Source: Gracilariopsis chorda
Taxonomy: Eukaryota > Rhodophyta > Florideophyceae > Gracilariales > Gracilariaceae
Direction: 5' to 3'
DNA: 64,000 bases
Assembly (NCBI GenBank): GCA_003194525.1
Contig: NBIV01000033.1
Location: forward strand, 186,001 to 250,000
A program made the position numbers and the translations under genes. Shown piece by piece: positions 56,508 through 64,000 of this stretch (its first letter is position 1; every line of letters begins with the position of its first letter). Under the pieces are notes generated by a model, which worked only from the letters and a program-made list of their open reading frames with translations, searched no databases and was not told where the DNA came from.

Positions 56508-56878
56508 TACGGCTTACACGCCTAACGGGCCAGCCCTTTACGTACCTGGGTATTGAACACAACCCCCCACCTCCGTGGTGTGTCCGAAGTCACAGTCGGT
56601 TTTACACCCGACACCGTGTGGTACGGAGGGTTCTGCCAGCCAATCTACCCACCCAGGGAGCAAGGCTTCGAACACCTTGAGTGTTTCTCCTCTCACGAGG
56701 TATGCACTACAAGTTGTACGGCGGTGGGATTGAGGTTTGGCTTTGCCTTTGCGGCATCTTCGGCAGTTGAGCTTGGGTGGGGTTTGTATTACGGAGGAGG
56801 GAATATTAGGGAGCCAGTTTTGTTTGGACATGACGTGTAACGTGCGGGGGTGGATGTGGCCAAGTTTTAGGTGCCAGT

Positions 56879-57529
56879 TGTGGGTAAGCACAATGCTTTA
56901 GCACAAGATGATGACCGGTCGGACGTGCCTCAGCGTTCAGTAGAAGGATTTCCTAGAAAGCCCTGACGGAAGATGGGCTCTGTGATCCGAACGGTAGATG
57001 TCAAGAGACACCTGTCAAGGGCTGCGGAACCGGACAGGCATCTGCCTCAGGCGTGGGCAGGGAGCACGCGTAGAGTGTTGGCCGTCATTTATTGCTCGTA
57101 GTTTAACGTGCGGAGTAGTAGTACAAGCTAGTGGGCAGTCTGTATCGCCAACTACAACAAGAAACTAGTCTGTTTAGTGGGATGACGTCTGCCTTCACTC
57201 GTTCATGGGGTCGGCGGGTACTCTCATCCTAAGTAGACTCGCCGGCCCGAGGTGCACCTCGGCGACGAAGCACATCGGCAGATATGGGGCAATGGCAGGC
57301 CTGCGTACGCACTACCTAAAATTTTTTTAGAAACTATCTAAGGTCTTGCAGACATGCTTGCCCTTACCTCCGTTCGGACACGTGTATCCCGTCCCAACAG
57401 TCCCCAGGTGCACCGTGCTGGTCAGGTGCACTCTTGCCATCTGTCCACCGTCCGGTTTCGCACGTCATCGCACATCGGTGTTCGCTGTATTCTGTCATGA
57501 TCTGACTCCCGTACGGTCGTTCTACCACA
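56879..57529 (-). repeat. Solo LTR of the gypsy family, inverted, in the copia element
   Basis: 651 bases that are the reverse complement of the gypsy LTRs at 46001 and 55855 along their whole length. A perfect 5-bp target-site duplication CCAGT flanks it (56874-56878 and 57530-57534). It is therefore an independent insertion of the same family that lost its interior by LTR-LTR recombination, and not an inverted duplicate of the nearby LTR. Confidence 0.9.
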
Positions 57530-59196
57530 CCAGTGCATGAAACCGTTCATTGTCTTTGAAGATGGGGGCGAAGTTGGTTACGGTCTGTTAGAGGCTATCC
57601 ATGCGTCTGGTTTGGTTTTGGTGTCGCACTGGAGCGGTGTGATGTTCGGAACATAGGGTTTTCTCCGGGGTGTGTTTTGGGGCTGTTGGTGGGGGCTGTT
57701 GGTGGGGGCTGTTGCCTAAGGAGATGAGATGCACTTGACGGTTGGGAGTAGGTGCGAACACCGAAGGCAGTTGTGGGAGTGTCGAGAAGATATTGGTTGC
57801 AAACTAGTGATGCAGTGGCGACAACGTCATGTTTACGGGGAGGGAAGTGTGGACGGATAATGGCTGCTCTACATGGCGTGAAGGAGACTATGCCATACTG
57901 GGCGGTGATGTAGGCAATGGATAAGAGGTTCCTGCAGATTTTCGGGTAATGGATGGCATTGGAAAGGCGAAGGGATTCACGAGTTGTCGGTATTGTGATC
58001 GGCCTCTGTTTGGTAATGGGAGAGAAGTTGCCATTGGCTGAAAGTGTGGAAGTGGGGTGGGGAGGTGTGGTCATGGAGCACTGAGGGTGTGTCAGATGGG
58101 TGGGGCGAGTGGCAGAATCAAGGATAAACTTACCGTCCTCTGGAGTCTGGAACTCGCGTTCGAGATTGTGCTCCAAGTTGGTCATTCAGAGCAGGAGCTT
58201 GTCGAGTAAACGCTGGTCTTGGGATATGGGCTGTGAGAGGTGTGCCTGGGCTTCTGTTTAATCTTTTTGGAGATGTCAATTTTCGTTGCTGTGGGTAAAA
58301 CAGCCGTGTATGTAACACCATTTTCCGGTTTATTCTTAAGAACGAAGATGGGTGGAGTACGGCCTTGTTGGAGCACGACGTGCGCGCAAGACGGGTTTCA
58401 GGCTCTTTTAAAGAGGAACAGTGAGATTTTCGTACGGAAAAAAGCTGTAGTAGGCAGTTGTAGTATGTTGGAGAAGCATGGTTTTTGAAATTGATTGGTG
58501 CAATCATGGATAGAGAGGGAAGGGGCACCTGCCATTGCAATGACGAGTTGGTAAAAGTCGAGATGTGATTTCAGCCCGTTCATGAGGTACTTCACAGTGA
58601 TGCGTTCATAATTGATATTTGGAAACTCTTCGTGTAGCATCTTGGTGCAAATGGAAAGGTGTTGAGATACATAGTCCTTGATTGATGTTCCAGACTTTAA
58701 TGTAATGCTTCGGGCCTCCAAATCAAAAGATTCGTGATCTACCATGTTATTATTTCGTACATGTGTCCATAAACGATGAAAAATGTGGAAGGGAGATTTT
58801 CTGAGAATGTCGGTAGGAAGTTGTCCTACGATGTTTTCAGGAATACTTTGCATGAAAAGGTCTTTGATTTTGTATACGTCTTCGTATGTGTGGCTGCTGC
58901 ATCTGGATCAGTAGAAGCGGGAATTTCAGAGCTTAAGAGAGTATCTGCGTTGATAAGAGCAGCGTTGATTACGATAGCATTTTTCCAGAAGGTAATTATA
59001 GGAAAGCCTAGCTTGCGAAGGTGAGTCTATGGTTTGAGGAAAGTAAGATAAAGCCTCAGCACTGGAGAAGCTGTAAAAGGATGATTCGTCCTCCAGAAGA
59101 ATGCAGTTGCGGTAGAGATCTTGAATATAGTAATCATCGTTGGATCTGTCCTGGCGTTTTAAGAATCTTGAAAGTCTTGAGGAGATTTGAGCGTCT

Positions 59197-59211
59197 CCTG
59201 GGCCCATAACC
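59197..59211 (-). promoter_or_regulatory. Copia primer-binding site (initiator tRNA-Met anticodon arm)
   Basis: Next to the 5' LTR the plus strand reads CCTGGGCCCATAACC, the anticodon stem and loop (CAT) of initiator tRNA-Met. The element would therefore be primed by a half-tRNA as in Drosophila copia. The position directly at the LTR edge supports the call. Confidence 0.6.
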
Positions 59212-59420
59212 TGTGATGACAGAACAGATGCCCGGGAACCGTCGGTGACCGTGGCGGGGTTCCTGGGTGACTTTACATGTGTGGGAGCTCACTACAAGTA
59301 TCGCTGGACAAGCTCGCATCAGTGTCTGGCCGGACACTTTTGTAGCCCAGTCGTCTCACAACATGAAGCTGCCGGTGAGTGCTACGTGTGTGAGTGTCCA
59401 AACGTGTGCGCTTCGCCACA
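59212..59420 (-). repeat. 5' LTR of the copia element
   Basis: 209 bases, TGTGATGACAG...CTTCGCCACA as written on the plus strand (TG...CA on the minus strand). It matches 42709-42831 at both ends, with extra sequence in the middle. Confidence 0.75.
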
Positions 59421-59776
59421 GCGCTGCGCCTTGGTTGAGCGGAAGGCTAAAGGATTACCGTTTCCAAAGCTGCGGTTGATACAGCTCGCCGCTCTTTTTG
59501 GAAGGTGCGTTTACGCTTTGCTCTACGCTTCGTCCCATTCATTCGATTATCCACCGCACTGATGGATGCACAATCTCCATAACCTTCGACAGCATCCTAT
59601 CTGATCCCAGCAAGGAAGCCTGACCCTCACCTGCGTCAAGGGCCTCTTTATCCCAGTACCAAAGGTGAACGATAACCACGGCCTCCCATTTGACCTGCGG
59701 TGAGTTTCGTCCATGCCGTTTTCTCCACCAGACGCAATCACGTACACTCTCTTCTTCCAATCGCGCCATCCAGTAC
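59421..59776. other. Gene-free stretch between copia element and IMPase gene
   Basis: About 350 bases, presumably the 3' side of the IMPase-like gene. Open frames here are shadows. Nothing supported. Confidence 0.45.
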
Positions 59777-60688
59777 TCATTGAGTGCCAACAATAGCCAG
59801 CAGTCGATCCACAAGCGCCGGAGTACTACAAAACATGCTGTCTCCTTCAATGTCGAACGCTCCACCGTCCACACTACGCAACACAGCTCCCGCTTCCTCA
59901 GCCACAACGCTAGCCGCTGCATAGTCCCACACATGCCATTTATCCCGTTTATCACGTTCAACGCCACAATAAACCGCGTCAGCCATTCCAGCTGCTACGT
60001 AACAAATGTCCAAAGCGCCACTTCCCAGTTGTCGGACGCCTCGAACACCGTTAACAAGTAACCGTTCATTCGGCGCCAACATACTAGAAGCACCTTCATC
60101 GCGAACATAGCCCCACTCGGACAGAATTAAAGCCTCCTTCAAACGCGTTGTTTTTGAACATTCAATCGCTTGTCCGTTTACAAACGCGCCTTTCCCACGA
60201 ACTGCATGGAACATTTCCTTCGTAGCGGGGTTGTACACCACACCAATCTGCACAACTCGCTCCACAGCAAATGCAATACATACAGCGAAATGGGGGATGG
60301 CGTGTACGTAGTTAGTCGTACCGTCAATAGCATCCACGATCCAAGTGGGTCTTTCATCAAGTGCTGTATGCGACTCCACGCTCTCTTCGCCGATGAGGTT
60401 GTGCGACGGGTACGCTGCTCGTAGGAAGGAGAAAATATGCTCTTGAGAGGCATGATCAGCCGTTGTGACAAGGTCACTTGAATCTGATTTCACTGAGAGC
60501 GACATCGAGTTGTGCCATTTGTTCATCGCGGTGGACGGTGGCGGAGCGAAGCGGAGTGACATGATGATGTCGCCAGATTCGCGCGCCAGACGCATGGCAA
60601 GGAGGTGCAGTGTGTGCAGATCGTCGACAGCAGCTTCCCCATGATCATTGCTCTTTTGTGCGGCTGTGGCAGCGAACGGCGTGCTCAT
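59777..60688 (-). CDS. Inositol monophosphatase family phosphatase
   Basis: 303-aa Mg-dependent phosphatase of the IMPase/FBPase-like fold. Metal-binding residues are in place: Glu101-Glu102 in LIGEES, Asp119 and Asp122 in TWIVDAIDGTTNYVH, and Asp255 in WHVWDYAAASVVAEEAG. The usual DPIDGT has Ala for Pro. GSGALDICYVAAGMADAVY is the conserved GSAAL region. Family members release phosphate from myo-inositol 1-phosphate or related substrates such as histidinol phosphate or galactose 1-phosphate; the substrate cannot be told from sequence. Length is normal for the family (about 270-300). The start at 60688 is preferred over an in-frame Met 19 codons upstream, because the longer version adds an unusual VAVVVVARR stretch, though that might be a weak targeting peptide. 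No intron. No signal peptide from this start, so probably cytosolic. Confidence 0.9.
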   Translation of the reverse strand: MSTPFAATAAQKSNDHGEAAVDDLHTLHLLAMRLARESGDIIMSLRFAPPPSTAMNKWHNSMSLSVKSDSSDLVTTADHASQEHIFSFLRAAYPSHNLIGEESVESHTALDERPTWIVDAIDGTTNYVHAIPHFAVCIAFAVERVVQIGVVYNPATKEMFHAVRGKGAFVNGQAIECSKTTRLKEALILSEWGYVRDEGASSMLAPNERLLVNGVRGVRQLGSGALDICYVAAGMADAVYCGVERDKRDKWHVWDYAAASVVAEEAGAVLRSVDGGAFDIEGDSMFCSTPALVDRLLAIVGTQ

Positions 60689-61117
60689 GTTGTGGTCTAC
60701 CAAGCGTACACGACGAGCGACAACAACAACAGCAACAGCAAACAAGACGGTAGGAACGGATGTTGCAAGAAAGCGAGCTGGGCAGGGAGATTACTAAGTT
60801 CGGTAGGTACAGGAGCAGCAGTACTGTAAATGGAGGTGGCAAAGTGATGTGGTGACCCTCGCTTGGCAAGGAAAAGGAGTAGTTGAGAGAGTTTACCAAA
60901 AAAAAAGGCATCCAGCACGGCCCAAGACGCAGATTGAGAGCAAAAACGGGAAGGTGGGGGGGGAGGGGGGTTGCGCCATACAATGATTGGAGAAGAACAT
61001 CTGTACACGAACTAGAGACGCGGAAACAAGGGCGAAAGAGGGGACAACGCAGCAACGAAAGGAAGATAGCGAGAGAATGAGACAGAGAGGAAGGGGATCA
61101 CGAGACAAAATTGCAAA
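60689..61117. other. Intergenic region upstream of the IMPase gene
   Basis: About 430 bases holding the IMPase promoter and the 3' end of the next minus-strand gene. A short GA-rich and G-rich stretch (GGTGGGGGGGGAGGGGGG at about 60953-60970) could form a G-quadruplex. No clear TATA box was found. Confidence 0.45.
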
Positions 61118-62080
61118 TTAGTCATTCTTATCAAACGAGTTGAGGTTCCACATGCGTTTCAACATCTCCGCCTGCTCTGGGTCAGCCATAGACGGCGGTT
61201 GTGCATCATGCTCATCATCAGTTTGACTTGATGAGGGTTCGACAGGTTCCTTGTTGGCGGCGGTCGGGTCCGGTGTGTCTGGAAGGTCATCCGGTTTATC
61301 CAACACAGCACTTCCAGTGGAGCGATCGGGCATGTTGACCAAGTCGAGTTGTTGTTTGTCGTACTTATCAGAGTTATTAGTATCGTCCTCTTCAGTATCG
61401 TCAGGATCGCGCTCCATGTTCAAGCCTGAAACGCGTTCCCTAAACGCCTGCAGAAATTGGTCATCATCCGAGGTTTGAGGTTGTTTGTCCGAGTCGGTAT
61501 TAACGGCTTCCATCTCGGAGCGCTGAATTCTAAGGGCGCGCATATCCTCCTCTTGTTGCAAACGTTGAGATTGCTCTGCGACTTTCTTGCGATAGGCGTC
61601 ATCATCGCGTTGCGAATTGACGACGGCGCGCATAACAAGCGCTCCGACGGTGACTGCGGCCAGAGTGAGGGCGGCGCTTTCGACATCCGAGGCGCGCGAG
61701 GTATTGGGAGTGGAAGATTTGGTGGTGGTTACACCAAGAGCGAGCGCAGGCACGGCGGCCAGACTTGAACGCGGTTGATGAGAATTGGAATCGTGAGGGC
61801 ATACAGAGTGCAACGGGGCGAAAAAGACGGAGGCGGAGAGGGTGGTGGCGGCGAGGAGGCGACGCCACAAGGGCAGTTTGGCAGGTGGTCGATGATGATG
61901 CGGTTGGGGCCGTTGCACGTGCATAACAGCGAAACGCGAGGTACGGCGCGACGGGGGACGGGGAGCGAGGAGGGGATTGAAGGGGCATGTTGCGAGGGCG
62001 GGGGCGGGTGAGAGACGGACGGGGAGGGCGGAGACGAAGGATGGTACGACGGACGGTGAGGAGGAGGAGGAGGAAGACAT
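61118..62080 (-). CDS. Acidic single-span membrane protein, probably plastid-targeted
   Basis: 320 aa from the start at 62080, chosen because MSSSSSSSPSVVPSFVSALP looks like a plastid transit peptide (Ser-rich, few acidic residues, then Arg). The open frame runs 114 codons further upstream into C-rich sequence, which I take as non-coding. A second hydrophobic patch after WRRLLAATTLSASVFFAPLH (72-91) and a VPALALG stretch could be a thylakoid-type signal with an Ala-x-Ala cleavage site. One transmembrane helix spans about 134-153 (SAALTLAAVTVGALVMRAVV). Residues 157-190 may form a coiled coil (KKVAEQSQRLQQEEDMRALR). The C-terminal half is very acidic and disordered (DPDDTEEDDTNNSD), ending with EMLKRMWNLNSFDKND. 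No family recognised. Confidence 0.65.
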   Translation of the reverse strand: MSSSSSSSPSVVPSFVSALPVRLSPAPALATCPFNPLLAPRPPSRRTSRFAVMHVQRPQPHHHRPPAKLPLWRRLLAATTLSASVFFAPLHSVCPHDSNSHQPRSSLAAVPALALGVTTTKSSTPNTSRASDVESAALTLAAVTVGALVMRAVVNSQRDDDAYRKKVAEQSQRLQQEEDMRALRIQRSEMEAVNTDSDKQPQTSDDDQFLQAFRERVSGLNMERDPDDTEEDDTNNSDKYDKQQLDLVNMPDRSTGSAVLDKPDDLPDTPDPTAANKEPVEPSSSQTDDEHDAQPPSMADPEQAEMLKRMWNLNSFDKND

Positions 62081-62523
62081 GATGACGTGCGGGGGGTGCT
62101 GCGAGTTGTGGCGGAGAGGGGGGGGGCGGGGGGTAGGAAGCGCGACGCGGGTTGTGGTTGTAGGGGAGCGGGCGCGGGCAGGCGGCGCACGTCGCGTCAA
62201 CACTTTTCTCAAGTGTGTAACAAACCGCCGCGAGCTGCACGGCGGCTGCGTGTTCTCGACGCGTGGACACTTGGACACGTGGGGCGGGCTCATCTGGAAC
62301 ATTCGTCGCTTGTGGCTCGCCACGTGTCCAGTTGCGCGTGCGATGAATGCAAAGAGGAGCAAAGCGGCGGTGCCGACGGCGCGCGTACGACAAGCGTCAA
62401 GCGTCACCCGCGCCGCGCACATGTAATTAATCCCAAGTTACCGTCGGTACCAACGGTACACACCGACACGATCTACGCCCCAAAAAAGGGCGCCACACCG
62501 CCACGCGCTGTCCCGAATTCGCT

Positions 62524-62625
62524 CCTATCAACCCCCCCACTCCTCTCCCTCTCCCTCCCCCCCCCCCACCCCCCGCCGCCGCCTCCCCCCTCCCCCCTCC
62601 CCCCCCCCCCCCCCCCCTTCTCCCC
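62524..62625. repeat. Poly-C tract just upstream of the SUMO protease start
   Basis: About 100 bases of almost pure C with a few T, G and A, including a run of more than 15 C. The minus strand would be a strong G-quadruplex former. It lies within the 5' leader of the protease gene, ending about 12 bases before the ATG. Homopolymer length here may be uncertain in the assembly. Confidence 0.8.
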
Positions 62626-62636
62626 AGGAGCCCCCA

Positions 62637-64000
62637 ATGGCGCAGCTGCTCAACTCGTTCACCGACGCCTGTTCCAACGCCTGGTACTCCTTCAAGGGCA
62701 CCCTCAACGCCGGTTTCAACGAGGTTGTCAAAGTCGTCACTCCCCGAAAGCGTCCCCGCCCCTCCTCCGTCTCCGCATCGCCCACATCCTCCGCACCGCC
62801 TTCGCCCACATCTTCCGCCTCCGCCCCCCCAAACAAAAGCGCCCCCGTCTCTCAGACCCCCACTTCCACCCCTCATTCCCCACCCCATTCCTTCCGCCCC
62901 GCGTCCCACTCCCCACGGAAACTCCCCCCGCCCCCGCACACAACCGCCACCATCAACAACAACCCCCTCACACTCCCGCGTCACAGACGCCGTACGACAC
63001 GCCTTGGCCACATCCCCCCACCGCTCAATCCCCCTTCGTCCCTCCTACTCATCCGCCCCATCCCCATCCCCGCTCGCAACCCGCTCGCACTCCATTCCAG
63101 ATGCCCGTCAGCACTTCTTCAGACGCAGCTACGCCGCGCTTAACGCCGCCGCCGCCCCAACCCCGTTTGCGAAACCTTCTGCCCCCGCTTCTGTTCCCGC
63201 TCCGCGTCATCCACCCGGACCCCCCTTGAGAAAGACCGTCCACAAGAGGCGACCACTCACCGCCCACAGACGTCTCGCTGCCACACGAGCCCTCGCAAAG
63301 TCCACGAGAACCCATCCGAAACTCTACCAAACCCATCCGAGCCCCCGTCTCAACTCCGTCCTGCCCTCTCTACCTCAGAAGACGCCACCACATCCCCCAT
63401 CTCAACGAGATCCATCCTCTCCCAAATCCGATCCCGATGCCTTGCCCTCGCCTTCGCAAAGAGCCGCCCAGCTGGCCCATCTTCCTCCTTCCTTCGCCAA
63501 CCTGTTTGCCACTGATTCGCGCCTCAGCAACAAACTATGGAAGGTCCACCATAAGAGGATACAGCGTCTCGCCTCCGCAGACAATAATGTCAAGGCCTTG
63601 GAGCTCTCGCACTTTGTCGCTCGCCAAAAACTTGACCAACTCCGCCGTCTGCAGGAGCAAAACCGTCGCATCGCTGCACTTCGACATACTGTCCCCAAGC
63701 CAAAACCTTTAAAACCTCAGTCTGAGCGTCCCCCTCCTCGCGCCGCACACTTCTACAATCACAACTACTGGCTTCCGCCCAACCGCGATGCCTTCGACTA
63801 TCATCTTCAACCGCCACAAAAACATCACGCCGCTGCCGTCACTGTCACCGATCCGCAGTCTGCATTCGCCCCGCTCACGGACACCGCTGTAGCTCGTCTG
63901 CAGGCTATATTTGCCGACCCATCAAACCAGCACCAAGAGCTCTCACGTGTCGACGGCTGCATCATTCGCGGCGAAGACCTGCGCACACTCAAGCCCAACA
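62637..64000 (+). CDS. Ulp1/SENP-family SUMO protease, 5' part (runs off the window)
   Basis: N-terminal part of a probable SUMO-specific protease. The start MAQLLNSFTDACSNAWYSFK at 62637 is followed by a Pro/Ser/Thr-rich disordered region with a basic patch PRKRPRP (nuclear localisation candidate). From about 62.95 kb coding evidence passes to another frame, open without a stop to the window end. It holds a Lys/Arg-rich helical region (KVHHKRIQRLASADNNVKAL ... RQKLDQLRRLQEQNRR) and at the very end FAPLTDTAVARLQAIF and SRVDGCIIRGEDLRTLKPN, matching the beginning of the Ulp1 catalytic domain (family: lTRkDlxtLxpxxWLND). The His/Asp/Cys triad lies beyond the window. The frame change at about 62.9-63.0 kb means a small intron or a base-count error in the C-rich DNA. 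Divergent from the plastid-protein gene, with a shared 556-bp upstream region. Confidence 0.65.

Larger units (their letters stand above)
45288..56704. mobile_element. Unclassified insert (about 0.9 kb) in the copia element, itself holding the gypsy element
   Basis: Foreign sequence splitting the copia element. Its own DNA is 45288-46000 and 56513-56704. The rest is the gypsy element with its TACGG duplication. ATGCAC stands at both copia junctions (45282-45287 and 56705-56710 region), as expected for a target-site duplication. No TG...CA ends, coding region or clear inverted ends were found, so it may be a solo LTR of odd termini or a small non-autonomous element. A TGGCTCCTCGCCATCACC-type hairpin occurs at about 45606-45625. 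Confidence 0.5.
56710..59211 (-). mobile_element. Copia element: gag, protease and pre-integrase part
   Basis: Upstream half of the copia element. A pre-integrase zinc finger (HNWHLKLGHIHPRTLHVMSK, LNCRRCRKGKAKP) lies at about 56.7-56.88 kb. A copia protease-like FILDSATRPTHLTH and beta-strand-rich sequence is at about 57.6-58.15 kb, and a gag core (SGTSIKDYVSQHLSICTKML, VKYLMNGLKSHLDFY) is at about 58.4-58.85 kb. The solo LTR at 56879-57529 lies within it. Degraded. Confidence 0.75.
42709..59420 (-). mobile_element. Ty1/copia retrotransposon, split by nested insertions
   Basis: Fossil copia element on the minus strand. From its 5' end it shows: LTR (59212-59420), a primer-binding site on the anticodon arm of initiator tRNA-Met, gag (about 58.4-59.2 kb), protease-like and pre-integrase finger regions (about 56.7-58.2 kb), integrase (about 44.7-45.3 kb), reverse transcriptase (about 43.3-44.6 kb), RNase H (about 42.9-43.5 kb), and 3' LTR (42709-42831). 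Flanks GCGTT and GCGCT are an imperfect 5-bp target-site duplication. Two foreign blocks interrupt it: about 45.29-56.70 kb and the solo LTR at 56879-57529. Its own length is about 4.6 kb. It is broken, with many breaks, and older than what it contains. Confidence 0.85.

Noticed and set aside
56508-57529. The inverted LTR as part of an inverted duplication of the gypsy 3' end
   Set aside because: It has its own perfect CCAGT duplication and ends exactly at the LTR termini, so it is a separate insertion.
62087-62636. Coding sequence upstream of 62637 and the extended N-terminus of the plastid protein
   Set aside because: Extreme C/G richness keeps frames open on both strands by chance. The transit-peptide-like start at 62080 and the start at 62637 are more convincing.
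1-64000. tRNA, rRNA or CRISPR arrays
   Set aside because: No tRNA cloverleaf, rRNA block or regular direct-repeat/spacer array was found. The one tRNA-like string (59197-59211) is a primer-binding site next to an LTR.

Overview
The window looks like nuclear DNA of a red alga, most likely a florideophyte such as Chondrus crispus. This is an inference, not a database match. It rests on two adjacent fused genes for mycosporine-like amino acid (MAA) sunscreen synthesis, genes that are compact with few introns, a probable plastid-targeted protein, and very heavy retroelement load between short gene islands.

Layout. 1-16 kb is retroelement debris: a Ty3/gypsy copy on the minus strand (1-6.7 kb), a Ty1/copia-type copy on the minus strand (7.2-10.2 kb) and a DIRS-like tyrosine-recombinase retrotransposon on the plus strand (about 11.2-15.9 kb). 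17.4-19.0 kb holds a decayed WD40-repeat gene. 19.6-34.8 kb is the main gene island: a secreted acyl-protein-thioesterase-like hydrolase (+), a MysC-MysD fusion (-), a MysA-MysB fusion (-) and a major-facilitator transporter with one small intron (-). Between the last two lie two LINE tails facing each other.

34.9-42.6 kb is a complete-looking Mutator-like DNA transposon (MULE) of about 7.7 kb. It has 241-bp terminal inverted repeats, a Ulp1-type cysteine protease, a MULE transposase with a SWIM finger, and possibly a gene on the opposite strand. 42.7-59.4 kb is a nest. A minus-strand copia element holds an unclassified insert of about 0.9 kb, which holds a 10.5-kb gypsy chromovirus with two 653-bp LTRs, whose pol region holds a 779-bp solo LTR. 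A separate 651-bp solo LTR of the gypsy family sits inverted in the copia part. Target-site duplications can be read for each LTR insertion. 59.5-64 kb is a second gene island: inositol-monophosphatase-like (-), an acidic membrane protein probably sent to the plastid (-), and the start of a Ulp1/SENP SUMO protease (+) running off the window.

How the genes work together. The two fusions carry the four activities of the cyanobacterial mys pathway: a sugar-phosphate cyclase and O-methyltransferase to 4-deoxygadusol, then an ATP-grasp ligase to mycosporine-glycine, then a D-Ala-D-Ala-ligase-like enzyme to a di-substituted MAA. They sit head to tail on one strand about 2.9 kb apart, with no other gene I can support between them. 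I found no tRNA, rRNA or CRISPR array.
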